Below are positions 48,501 to 58,400 of a stretch of DNA of 64,000 nucleotides, one piece after another. Positions within the stretch are counted from its first letter, which is position 1. Each line of letters starts with the position of its first letter. The notes under the pieces were generated by a model. The model was not told the DNA's origin, ran no database searches, and worked only from the letters and a program-made list of their open reading frames with translations. A program made the translations under genes and the position numbers. The DNA comes from Mercenaria mercenaria (taxonomy: Eukaryota > Mollusca > Bivalvia > Venerida > Veneridae): contig NC_069362.1 in the NCBI RefSeq assembly GCF_021730395.1, forward strand, positions 64,807,501 to 64,871,500, in the 5' to 3' direction.

Positions 48501-51500
48501 CCAGTCAAAGATCTATACTTCTACACAAGTACGCATTGTAAGTATTGAGGAGACCAAAGTGAAACAATAAATCAAAAAACTGCCAAAATTCACAGACAAG
48601 AACTGAGTGTTTAGCAGATGACAAAATTGGAATGTCATCTAAACTGCTGTAATTGATTTAGAAAAAGTTACAGATTGTATAAATTGAGAACAGAAAATGC
48701 TTGCTCTAGGCCGATCCGAGACTTAAAGCTGTTAAAAAGCTCACCGATTTTTCAAGTCGAACAGTATACACAGTTCGTTTTTGATGCATTTGGGCAAAGC
48801 GTGAGAAATGGTTTAAAACTTCGTCTATGTTACAAGCGGAACGACAGTTTTCAGCAATTGTTTTCATTTAATTTTTTATCAATATCCATTATATTTACAA
48901 AGGGAGAAAAAACTGTGTTCTGGTTTATAATAAAATGGCATTCTTTTCAAGGGAAATCAGCTTTTTCGAATTATATTTAACGTATACTTGTGTAATAAAG
49001 TTGATCACTTTCATACTAAAATAATACATATTAAAAAAAAAATGTCAATTTGCTTAGGATAAAACTGATGTACACCTTGTTACATGTTTCACACTGATGT
49101 ATGCAAAGCTGGTGAAACTCCATGCTTGTGTTACTGGCTTTGAATGGTGAGTTGAAGGCTTTAACCGTCCTGGAAGCTGAGAGACCGCCTTTTATGCAAG
49201 CATATCACCGAAACAATGTTTATATTTGTTACATTTTTGTAAAAGTTAAATACATTTTTAATGGCTGTTTCACATTTATGTTCAAATACAATAACATCTG
49301 TGCTTTGCTATATTTAGGATATTTGACTTGTTGTTTATCACTCTCATAACAACTTAAAGTTGGGTCTAAAACTAGGTCAGTAGGTTCAATCTTTGGAAAC
49401 CATAATAACACTCCAAAAAGCCATAGAAATTCAAAACTGGGTTAACTTGGGGTCAAAAATAAGATCACTAGGTCAAATTATTGAAAACTCTTGTTTACAT
49501 ACTAGTACTTAAGTTCACAATTTATACTGATATTTGTGAAACTTTGTTCGAATGTTTGTTTAATAAAGTCTATTCAAAATTTGAAAACTTTGTCAAATAG
49601 GTTCAAAAACCAAGGTCACCAGGTCAAATAGTTTAAGTTATACTTGATTTACACAAAACAGGGTGGCCGAATTGTTGAATGACATCAAGGTAAAACTAGA
49701 CAGGCCTGTACAGCTCTCTCACTTAACAGAAATGTGCTTAGTTAAGTTTTTTTTTTTAATTTTAAGTGAATAATGTCTAAAGGAATACCTGAGAGTAACT
49801 GTACACCTTACCGTAACATATTTATATCTGTGTTTAAGAAATAATGTATAGCAAAACCATGATTTAATATCTTTAAACAAATACAAAGAGGTTATATGCT
49901 TGCAGAATAATTTTATGTGGGCATAGCCCAACAGAATTCTCCTACACAGTGTAAAACTGATTCAGGATGTTTGAATATATTAAAACATTGTTTTGCTGTA
50001 TATTATACTTTTATGTAGATGAAAAAGGAAATAAATATGTCTTGGAGCATGTATGGTGCTAAATAGTTGGCTATCACAAAGAGGTTACATGTCCTGCGGA
50101 ATATTTTAAGAGTTTGTAAATATCAGTGAGTTATTCCACTTGCTTAATAATTGTTTCATAGTGTGAGAATTAAGTGTATTACCATTTTTTTTACTCCATA
50201 TTGATTTTAAAATGTTTTATGTAAATTAGAAGATGAAATATTGCAGCACCCTTTCTCGGTACCTGTATTGTGCTATCTGATGTGTTGATATGACAGCGAT
50301 ATTGTTGTGCTTTAATGAAAATAAAGCATGATTTTTCATATGAGAATGATTTATAATGTTGTTTTGCTTTCAGAATCCAAAGAAGTATCCTTATTATTCC
50401 GTAAGTATTAAAATTCTACATGTAACAATAGTTTATTTTTAATATCTAAAAATACAGGTGTTTAATTTTGTTGCAATGTTTCTTTTTTCAGTGTAGAGCA
50501 GAAAGTTCTTTTATATGAGTTTCATGTGCCATATATATGGACAAAATGTCTTCTTATTCTTAGATTACATGCAGTATTTTATCATTTCTTTGAAAAAATT
50601 TGAATCGTCATTTCAAAACTGAGAACAGTATGATTAGTAATAAAGAAACTGTAAAATGTTTAGCCAGTAATGTAAGCATGTAGTAAAATTGTCAAAAAAA
50701 CAACAACAAACAAACAAGATGATTAATCTTGATCTCAAATAAGAGACCTTAAAACTTTTGGTCATTGATTTACTTTAAGAATACTAGTATACGAACTCCA
50801 GTGGACATTTTTTTGCCTCAGCCACTGTAACACTGTTTTATTTATAATATACTTGTAGAGCAAACAGCCAGTAGATGACTGGGTGTGTAAACATGGTTCA
50901 CAGGTACCTGCCTCAGACAGTGACGACACTCGGACTATATACAGGTAATTTACTGCACTCCTGCTATCATCAATGATGTTATGCTAATAAACAGATAAGT
51001 ACCGGTATTGCAACATTAGGCTTAAAATACAAACTTTATTTCAATGTGTTAAAATGACATTTTAACTGTTGGAATATTAGTTTAGATCAGATAGGTGACC
51101 TGACATGTCCTTAGGAAATGTTTAGCTTGACTTTTCGAAGAAAAAGTAGAGCTATTTCACTCGCCCCAGTACTGACATCGCCATAGGCGTCGCTATTGGT
51201 TAAAGTTTTTGATAAAGTCAAATATCTCAGTGACTATCAAAACTATTAACTTTAAACTTAATATATAGTTATTTACTATCAAAGTCTACACCAAAAGAAA
51301 CAGTTCCCATAACTCTGGTTTGAATTTTGACACAGTTATGCCCCTTTTTAACTTAGAATTCTTTGGTTAAATTTTTATGAAGTTTTTACTGGCAGAGTCA
51401 AGAGTCAAGCACTGAGAAAAGTGGACTGTGCTGTCTTACGGACAGCTCTTGTAGTATTTGTGAATGGTAGGTGTCCGAGTTGCATTGTCCTGGCTCTGCT

Positions 51501-54500
51501 TTCCTTCATACAAGTCATGAGAAATGTTACATGTCAACGTACTCACTGCCATGAATAACAAGAGAAAACACTAATGTGTATGTGCTTCTCTCTCTAAGTT
51601 ACCCTGTTGTGGTTTCTGTCATTATTCTGAGCAGTGCATGGGCTGTGATCTTTTTAAACCGTTTGAGAAAGAATATTTGTCAGTTCTCTATGCCTGTTAG
51701 CCTTATGAATGAGTTACGTTATCAGCTGATTGCCTAATGAAAGAATGAAAGCCAGCTGAGAATTAAAGATGTGCCTTTCATACCTGAATAGGATGCATGT
51801 TTAAGTTCTAGTTTAAACATTAATAATAATGATAATAATGATAAAGACTTTATTTTAAGAGACCACAGTATCAGATAAAACCCGATCTTTCTTATTATTT
51901 TTTTTTCTCCAAATCTAAACTTGACAGATTTTGAATGTACAGTCAAAATTTGTTCGCTTGAACTTGGATAATTCGTCTACCACCGTTGACTCGAACATAT
52001 TGTCAGGTCCCAGCAAAATATCAATATAATGTATGTTTTCGATGGCTTGAACTACCAGTAACTCCAACAAATTTTGCTTGTCCCCTTGAGTTCGAGCGAA
52101 AGAAGTTCCGCTGTATTTATGTTTAATTTAAATCATTTCTAAATCCATCAGCCATAAACTTTGACATAAGAGGAACAGTTTTGTGTTAAAGACTTTGTTT
52201 TTCTTTTTTTATGGCAAATAAATGGATCAATTCTGCATTGCTACAACTGAGATGTTTTGTAATTTTTGTGTACTTTGTTTGTAGGAAGTATAAAAAAAGG
52301 TTTGTTCATGTGTTGTAAATAATTTAGAGATAAGTATCATATGTAGGTGATGCTAGGATATAAAATCTGTGTAGAATTTACATTGTACATCCATCGTTTT
52401 TTTACCTTAAGTCTTATTTATCCACATACACATGACGAATCATGTGGAAATATCCCCCACTAGGCATAGCCACTTTTGGAATGGTATTGGATGGAATTAA
52501 AGAGGAAGGTTGCATGATTAAGCATAATTTAAGTTCAGTAGATCTTACAAAGAAGTAAGTGGTGAAGAATGTGACATACTTCATGTTGTAGTCATCATGG
52601 ACAGCTGAATTACTTCAAACTATCTGAAATTTAAATTAAACATCCTAACTTGATGTTCGTCATGAAACAGTTTGGTCTTAACCTTTGGCTTGAGGCATGT
52701 AGGAGTTTCTTTACTGTATTTACTAGGCCTTGGAATTTTCAGGACTGGTCCTGCCCTATATAACTCAATTGAAAAAAGGAGAGTTCATGCTTGAAAATGT
52801 TTATTTTCAGGCTTTTGATTTTTGACTGAATCCCAGGCCTAAGTATTAGAAATATGTGGAGACAGTTTATTTTTAAATAGGCCATTTTATAGAATGAAGC
52901 TGAGTGTTGATAGTCTATAGGAACAGACATTGATATCTGTTTCTGAATGCTAGAAAAAACATTACTGATACAACAGGTTAGAATTGACTGTATACCAGTA
53001 TGTTATGTTGTCAGTTAGACTGTGTAAAGCTGTTATATTGTTAGTTGTCAGGGGTAGATAACTAGAGCGCACATTTTGCCATAGCCTGGAGATGATACCT
53101 AAACTTCAAATTTTTTAGTGATAGTTAAAAAAGAATATAAATTGCCCTTCATTAACAAATCTGCTAAAAAACTGAAACTGTTGTCACTTAAAAAAAGTTC
53201 CTGCATGTCCTGTTTGGTGCTATCTTAAAATCTAGCACATGTAAGATTAGTGATATATGCTTCAGTTTTGTACTTGGTTTGTTGTTTATGTAGTTGAAAA
53301 TGTAGTCATTTATACCATCTTTTTTTAGCTGTCAGGGCCCCTCTTGATGAAAACTAAGTGTGAACGAAATCTCAAGTATTGCTGGCACATAGTGTATCGT
53401 TCAGCATACTTTACTGAGAGTGTTGTTTGTTTATCAGAAGAATATAATTTTGTACCTTTATTTACTGTTTTGGTAAACAGACATTCTGTTAATAGATTCT
53501 TTTCTGTTCTTAAAAATGTTATCCTTCATAAAGTCTGTGAACGATACAAATTCCTTTGATCTGCTTTTGTTACATTCAGGCAGACATTTAGAATACCAAG
53601 GATGAGAACTGCAGATATTGTGAAGAAGGAAATAACAGATCTAGAAAACCTTCTGAAAGGTATGTAAAATAGCTTTTTAGTCCCCTACCGGTGGAACACC
53701 AGAGGGGACTATAGGAATGCCCTCCATCTGTCCATCCATCCGCAAATCGGGATCCTGCAATTACTCAAAAATTATTCCAGCTAGGTTAATAAAACTTGGT
53801 GTGTATATAGAGGGCAATATGTAGATAATGCACGTACATGACTTATACTTGTAGGTTAAAGGTCAAGGTCACTATTGAAGGTTAATGCTCCATAACTTTT
53901 ATATGCATTGATGGATTATCTTAGTGGTACACACCAATGTTCCCCATGATGAGATGATATGTCCACATACGACCTACCGTATGCTTGTCGGTTAAAGGTC
54001 AAGGCCACTGTTTAAGGTCAAGTGAAAATTTGTTTCTGCTCCACAAATTTTAATTGCATTGAAGGATTTTTTTTAATACTACACTGAAATGTTTTCCATG
54101 ATTTGACTATTTGTTGTGCACATGACCCATGGTTGTCGGTCAAAGGTCAAGTAAAAAATTTGTTTCCGCTCCACAACTTTTATGTGCTTTGATGGATTAT
54201 TTTAATACTGCACACAAATGTTCCCCAAGAGACAATTTGTTGTGTACATTATATATGCTTGTAGGTCAAGGTCACTACTGAAATTTAAGTAAAAATAGTT
54301 TTTGTTCGTTAGCTCCTAAATGCCTTTAAGCATTTTTACATTTTTTTAGTCTTAACACTGTTGCCAACACCCACAAGGGACAATCACTAACAAAGTTTTA
54401 TACCAGTAGGGGACTTCTGTATTGCCACTGCAATATTCGGTCTCTTGTTATACACATGTACTGGTATGTCTTTTCTGTGGAGGTAAAGTGCTATAATAAA

Positions 54501-54996
54501 GATAGTAGGAATCAGAGGTTTTAGGAAACAAAGACAGTGGCTGCTCAACTGTCAGTTATACCAGTCAATGAATGATTATACACTTCCATTTCAGGTATAG
54601 GAAACATTGACAGGGCCAGTTCAATGGTGAATTACTTATCAGAGGTTGTTCACTTCTAGTTCAGGTTTAGGGAACAAAGACAATGACTACTTTAATTGAG
54701 TTACTTGTTAGATTATTTTTTTTCCCCATTTCAGGTATAGGAAACAAGGATAGTGACTGTTCCATGGCGAATTACCAATCAGAAATAATTAACTTCCAGA
54801 ATTTGCTCAATGATACCCTAGAAATGGTGCCTGACAGGTAAATAGTCCATTGGAAATGTAAATTGAATTCTGTGCAAACAAGTAGTATATCAGAGTTTAC
54901 TAGGTGTGTACATTTTGGCTGGCAGATTATTTTTGTTACAGTGATGATTCAGATATGGATCTTCAGACTTGTATCACAATAATAATGGTCAGTTGA
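42460..54996 (+). CDS. Unrecognised 8-exon gene, predicted 446 aa
   Basis: Exons 42460-42511, 47221-47959, 48126-48324, 50374-50400, 50859-50944, 53580-53659, 54735-54837 and a tentative last exon 54942-54996. All phases join (1,2,0,0,2,1,2). The start MAAVKKIEVSGEIFCDN precedes a good donor (G|GTAAGC). Residues 18-264 are Ser/Lys/Arg/Gln-rich and probably disordered, with RPVSAGS and RPSSAK motifs; Pro/Glu/Trp-rich stretches follow (DWSELPELPEPQAPEED). Residues 370-395 (ADIVKKEITDLENLLKG) look helical, and the C-terminus is acidic. No signal peptide or membrane segment is seen. I cannot name the family; 'RPxSA'-type motifs are common in ciliary or microtubule-associated proteins, but that is only a hint. 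It lies opposite NPLOC4, beginning about 13 kb beyond the first NPLOC4 exon found. Confidence 0.75.
42796..42967 (+). repeat. Dispersed repeat copy ('ttctggtacatgtac')
   Basis: 'cttttgtcatgtccaaactt', 'atatttctgccaggaaatct' and 'gttttctggtacatgtacat' match 29720-29895 and the flanks of the element at 32730-35552. It directly abuts C7. Confidence 0.65.
43338..43872 (+). mobile_element. Miniature LTR element (TRIM-like) with tRNA-like LTRs, fossil
   Basis: LTR-like direct repeats of 144 bp (43338-43481 and 43604-43747) begin TGTCACGG and end near TGACA. An 18-nt primer-binding site, TGGCGCCCAACGTGGGGC at 43484-43501, is the exact complement of the 3' end of tRNA-Lys as I know it, including CCA. 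The interval between the LTRs is 122 bp and a further 125 bp follow, ending in CA. GTTT flanks both sides (43334-43337, 43873-43876), and the paralogous unit at 44173 ('atgctttgatttgatac') shows the empty site. No gag or pol is present. The LTRs differ at about 10 of 144 sites, so the insertion is old. The lineage is not assigned; a 4-bp duplication and Lys primer fit Ty3/Gypsy-type machinery in trans. Confidence 0.75.
43387..43458 (+). other. tRNA-like cloverleaf within the first LTR
   Basis: 72 nt. The acceptor GGCCGGG pairs with TCTGGCT with G-U wobbles, and T8/A9 are present. The D arm is GCTC/GAGC, with box A 'TAGCTCAGTCGG'. The anticodon arm has a 7-nt loop with T33 and GGT at the anticodon position. 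The T arm contains box B 'GGTTCGAGTC'. The second LTR has the homologous segment at 43653-43724 with a perfect CCGGG/CCCGG T stem. A Pol III promoter function is inferred. An ordinary tRNA gene is less likely because the sequence is part of the terminal repeat. Confidence 0.65.
44697..45482. other. Intron 1 sequence with a family C end remnant
   Basis: 'caggtaagcgatctagggcc' and 'ataatggctatcatgttt' at about 45255-45295 are a degraded C left end in - orientation. The rest is unique, with C/CA-rich stretches ('cccccaaaaccctccccact'). Confidence 0.45.
45486..45800 (-). repeat. Tandem-core element end with hairpin
   Basis: 'atcccccgagtcggagggat' is a hairpin end of the 37117-37384 kind. It is followed by 'gtccatccgtccatccttcc', the complement of the usual 'gacggacagac' end. 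A second 'tccttccgtccgtccgg' occurs at 45737. Confidence 0.6.
45793..46800 (+). repeat. Two tandem copies of a ~487-bp unit
   Basis: 'aagtttcagtcagattgccc', 'cataacttttgatatatttg' and 'gtacataacaaacttaccat' occur twice, about 487 bp apart (45829/46310, 45930/46415, 46070/46560). C-rich stretches in each copy generate spurious ORFs. Confidence 0.75.
47221..47959 (+). CDS. Unrecognised gene, exon 2 (large)
   Basis: Acceptor 'gtattttcag' and donor CAG|GTAATA. It encodes residues 18-263, low-complexity and basic: KPPLPGRPVSGKF, RQRPVSAGSRM, ALPDPRDYGQNVYQNMPP, SRPSSAKYSDTD. Translation continues open with no in-frame stop for 739 nt, strong evidence of coding. Confidence 0.85.
48126..48324 (+). 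CDS. Unrecognised gene, exon 3
   Basis: Acceptor 'ttttgttttag', in phase with exon 2. Encodes DIPHTLEPLLPWLQDDVPEE ... DITTPKPW, acidic and Pro/Trp-rich. The donor TGG|GTCTGT is weak. If it is not used, the frame runs to a stop at 48427-48429 and would make a shorter isoform. Confidence 0.8.
48480..49270 (+). pseudogene. Decayed duplicate of exons 2 and 3 within intron 3
   Basis: 'ctgctgtaattgatttag' and 'aatggtttaaaac' copy exon 2 in order, 'accgccttttatgcaagcat' resembles the end of exon 3, and 'tatttgttacatttttgtaa' / 'tttttaatggctg' copies the intron that follows. Frequent small deletions close the frame. It is either a real tandem duplication or an uncollapsed, poorly polished copy in the assembly. 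Confidence 0.75.
49340..49640 (-). repeat. Decayed family C-type core
   Basis: 'gggtctaaaactaggtcagt', 'ggtcaaaaataagatcacta' and 'aaggtcaccaggtcaaatag' are degenerate complements of the C core phrase 'gacctagtttttgacc'. Ends not found. Confidence 0.55.
50374..50400 (+). CDS. 27-nt microexon (exon 4)
   Basis: Acceptor 'gttttgctttcag' and donor TCC|GTAAGT bracket nine codons (NPKKYPYYS). Phase 0 on both sides, so it can be skipped without a frame change. Confidence 0.7.
50859..50944 (+). CDS. Unrecognised gene, exon 5
   Basis: SKQPVDDWVCKHGSQVPAS ... DDTRTIY followed by a split Arg codon. Acceptor 'tatacttgtag', donor CAG|GTAATT. Confidence 0.8.
51120..51430. repeat. Dispersed repeat, 'gaagaaaaagtagagctatt' family
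   Basis: 'ttagcttgacttttcgaag' and 'gagctatttcactcgcccc' recur as 'ttagcttgactatttgaag' and 'gagctgttggactcaccca' at 58085. Both are followed by a decayed core ending in 'acggacagctcttg'-like sequence here. Confidence 0.65.
51938..52118. mobile_element. Small Tc1/mariner-type MITE
   Basis: Imperfect inverted ends, 'tacagtcaaaatttgttcgc' and 'gcgaaagaagttccgctgta', about 180 bp apart. TA lies at each outer edge and there is no coding. Confidence 0.6.
52120..53578. other. Intron 5 sequence, nothing recognised
   Basis: AT-rich intron of the unrecognised gene. A 71-codon frame at 53344-53559 has no splice support and ends just before the real acceptor. Confidence 0.45.
53580..53659 (+). CDS. 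Unrecognised gene, exon 6
   Basis: TFRIPRMRTADIVKKEITDL followed by ENLLK. Acceptor 'gttacattcag', donor AAG|GTATGT. Helical heptad-like spacing of Ile/Leu suggests a short coiled coil. Confidence 0.85.
53679..54415. repeat. Family H element with short inverted ends
   Basis: 'agtcccctaccggtgg' and 'taccagtaggggact' form inverted ends. Near the left, 'ccatctgtccatccatccgc'. The core has about four units with 'ggtcaaggtcact' and 'ttttatatgcattgatggat'. It lies in intron 6. Confidence 0.75.
54513..54734 (+). pseudogene. Three decayed tandem copies of exon 7
   Basis: 'ttttaggaaacaaagacagt' (54519), 'gtataggaaacattgacagg' (54595) and 'gtttagggaacaaagacaat' (54665) each resemble the exon 7 start 'gtataggaaacaaggatagt'. 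Two of the copies are preceded by 'ttcag'. The middle one stays open for about 22 codons; the others stop early. Confidence 0.75.
54735..54837 (+). CDS. Unrecognised gene, exon 7
   Basis: IGNKDSDCSMANYQSEIINF, then QNLLNDTLEMVPD and a split codon. Acceptor 'ttccccatttcag', donor CAG|GTAAAT. Phase agrees with exon 6. Confidence 0.85.
54942..54996 (+). CDS. Unrecognised gene, tentative last exon
   Basis: Acceptor 'ttatttttgttacag', in phase with exon 7. Gives SDDSDMDLQTCITIIMVS then TGA. An ATTAAA at 55040 could be the poly(A) signal. The exon is short and not recognised, so a further exon downstream remains possible. Confidence 0.5.
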
Positions 54997-55209
54997 AAGA
55001 TTATGATTTTATATTTCCTGATGATACTCAGACTTTATTATTAAACCATTGAAAATCTCATGTGAGATAGTGTTATGATCTTTATTGCACAGATCTGATA
55101 CTATTCTTATGTATTTCTAACCAGTATTAATCTTTCACAATAATATGGGTTATAAATGACATTAAAGTTGAAATTCTAATATATACATTATTGCTACACC
55201 TGATTTATT

Positions 55210-55430
55210 ACGCCCCCCTTCGAGGAAGGAGGGGTATATTGTTTTTCAGATGTCAGTCCATAGACTATTCAGTTTCCTGATGATAACTCAAAACACTTAG
55301 GACTAGGATCATGAAACTTGATAAGGAGTTTGGTCATGACCAGCAGATGACCCCTAATGATTTTGAGATCAGTAGGTCAAAGGTCAAGGTCATAGTGACC
55401 CAGAACAGTTACGGTTACGGATGTAACTTA
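55210..55430. repeat. Single-unit tandem-core-type repeat
   Basis: 'acgccccccttcgaggaagg' and 'aggggtatattgtt' form the hairpin-bearing end. The core has 'gatcatgaaacttgataagg' and 'gtcaaaggtcaaggtcatag'. Its other end is not clear. Confidence 0.6.
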
Positions 55431-55734
55431 AATTTAGATCAGAAAGCTTATATGAGTAGTTGACATATAGCGTGACCTGTATTAGCATACTGAGCACTGA
55501 AAATAGATCTGGAACCAATTGACATAAATATGCCAATCCCAACTGACTTTGTGTAACATTTGCACTGGTAATTATAACCTTTTGTACATTAAATATTACC
55601 ACATATGCACTTGGTTGCTCGAAATATAAGCTAATGCTATTTGAGTTGTCTGGTCTTGCTGACTTTACTTTAAACTACCAAGTACCTATGCTATGCTGAA
55701 ATGACCTGAATGCAATATCAGTTCCTGTCTGACT

Positions 55735-56515
55735 GTAACATGTAACATGTAATGCTACCGATGTAAATGCTTGTTTCAATCACATTGGTACCAGTAATGT
55801 TCCAGAAATTGCTCTGGTGGAACTATGTAGCTGTTAATACGATGTTAATGGCTTGCGGAAAAATGTACATGTAATTTACATACTTCGAGTCTAAATGCAT
55901 TGCTATCAAATGTACTGAGATCACGATAAATGCGTTCTGACATATTAACATGTATGTACCACTCAGTGTTCGGACATGTACTTTTAATAATCGGTTCCTT
56001 TGCTGGAAAATGTTACATAGTAAATGCTTTCATTTCTGCTTTCTGGACTATGACATGTTAGGCATACCCGATGTAATGTGCTGGAACATAATACTCGTAA
56101 TGTGCACCGAGTAAAGGCTTCGGATGATATCATGTAAGCTTGGCCTAGGTCGAGTAAAAGGTTTGTCATGAACATGTACCTTGTAGATATTACCCGATAA
56201 GGGCATGCTGGAACATGTACATGTAATACTTCCCGATACCTGGCTTTGCTGGAACATGACATGTAATGCTTGATATGGTCTGTAACATATATGAAATTCG
56301 AAGTACCTGGCTTGCTGGAAACATGTAATGCTATTCGAGTACCTGGCTTGCTGGAACATGTACATGTAATGTTACCCAAGTACCTGGCTTGCTGGAATAT
56401 GTACATGTAATGATATTTGAGTACCTGGCTTGCAGGTATATGTACATGTAATGCTATCCGACTACCTGGCTTGCTGGAACATGTACATTAATGCTATTCG
56501 AAGTTCCGGTTGCTG
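55735..56515. repeat. Degenerate ~48-bp minisatellite
   Basis: Best copies lie at 56290-56500: 'gagtacctggcttgctggaa' followed by 'catgtacatgtaatgctatt'. Leftward copies (55735-56280) fade, with many small losses. The - strand ORFs at 55984-56406 are shadows. Confidence 0.75.
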
Positions 56516-56559
56516 GTAATTTCAGTAATGAATGTACCCAAGAGTCCGCCGAAATGTAT

Positions 56560-58080
56560 AGGGTAAATAATACTGTCTTCTGTAAATCATGAATGTAATG
56601 TAAGTCGTAGTACCTGGCAAATGTCTGGAGAAGATAATGGAATGTTCGATAATTTCTTGCCCTTTGCAAAATTTTATAGCTTTTGGAAGTACTTAAGATG
56701 TTGGAAATAAAGATGTTATTCACCAAGTACTGCTTTAAATATGTACATTGAATGTATCTAAGACAGGTTTTCTTATTTAGTTAAAGATCCCCCTCAAAGT
56801 CACTAAAGTTAAGGTAGAATATCTGTCTGTCAAATATCTGTTTCAATGTAAAAATCTGCGTTGAATACCTGTAGCAATGTCAGAGGAACTATAAATATAA
56901 GTGTTATATATAAATTTTTAGTATGCCGTTCTGCTTAATCATAACCATGACCCTTAGGCAAATTATTTCTTAATATAACAAGTATTTAATAATTGGCAAC
57001 ATTGATTTTTTTCAACTATTTTGCTTTACAGTTTTACACATTTTTCCTTTATTGTAAGGAAATGTTTTTTACAGTTTGTTTAAGTGTAGCTCTCTCAGTT
57101 TATAAGTTTAGAGAGTAGAAGGAATGTAGACGATTGAAAATAACGTCTGTTTAACATACAGACAAATTTCGAAGATCAATTTATTTGATTGAAGAACTAT
57201 AACAAAAAATCATTTTTATTAAAGGTTCAGTATGTCGACTGTCGTACAAGTCACATGCTACAATTTTGTTTCGTTGTGAACTAGATAACCAGTACTGTTG
57301 AAATTTCTAACAGTTAGATTTGATCTTGAACTTCTAAATATGAAATGAATTACTTCATACAACAGTTTAACCCTGTACTTCTGTATGAAAGAAGTACAGT
57401 TGGTTTAGGATGTGCTGTATAGACTATTAGACAAAATTCAGACAGAAATAAACACATTGCAAATATATTGACAAAAAATTTAAAGTATCAACATGTATTT
57501 CGAAGCTTGAGGGAATACTAACCTTTTTAGGAATTTGTGAAAGTAAGCTAATTATGTCTAGTTGTAAAACATCTAAGCAGTTAATTTATCTGAACTGCTG
57601 TAGAGGACCCATAGTTTGAACCCTTACGTGTGTAGAAGAATACCAGTTTTGGTTCTGTATAGAATTAACACAACTTAGAAGAAAAAGCAATTAATTGCAA
57701 AATTAAAGACATTATTTCAAGGTTAGCAACATTGTTTCTGAATTTGAAGTAATCATAACTATGCTATTGTAAAACATCCTTCAGCAGTTGACTTTCTAAC
57801 TGAAGAGCGGAGACTGGACTGTCTTTGAGACTCATTCAGTGACAGGATCTGAGAAGATTTTACCCAGTTTTGTTTTATGTAGAAATCACACTAGACTTTA
57901 TGAATTGAAGGCATTTAGACTGCTTGACAACATTTTAGAAGATATTTTACCCATTTTAGTTATACATAAAAATCAAATTGTTTGAAAGCAAGTAATCCTG
58001 TATAACAAGCTTAAGCTGCTTATATTTTTCATTCATCCTGCTGCAGTTTGTACTTTTCCTGCAATTTGCTTTGGAAAATG
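56560..58080. other. Downstream of the + strand gene, nothing recognised
   Basis: AT-rich; no splice-flanked exon on either strand could be supported. It may include an extended 3' UTR. Confidence 0.4.
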
Positions 58081-58084
58081 ATTT

Positions 58085-58400
58085 TTAGCTTGACTATTTG
58101 AAGAACAGGTAGAGCTGTTGGACTCACCCATGTGCCGGCATCCACGTCAACGTCCCAATTTTGTTAAGTTCTTGTATTTAAACTGGTATATCAGTAGCCA
58201 CTTGTGGGAATGGATTGAAACTTCACACTTACACAGTGTGATAAACTGACTAACACAGGTTCCATAAATCTAATACTCAAATAATTGTTTTGTGAAGTTT
58301 GAAGAACTCAGACCCTGAAATATGTGAGTTGGACTACTAAACAACACTTTGGAAATAAAATAGGTCTGGGGGGAAACATCTTAACTGTATGGCTCCAATA
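58085..58400. repeat. Dispersed repeat, second copy of the 51120 family
   Basis: 'ttagcttgactatttgaag', 'gtagagctgttggactcacc' and 'gccggcatccacgtcaacgt' match the 51120 copy at the left end. The right end is uncertain. Confidence 0.6.

Noticed and set aside
53344-53559. 71-codon ORF upstream of exon 6
   Set aside because: It contains no acceptor or donor in phase and ends before the true exon 6 acceptor at 53578-53579.
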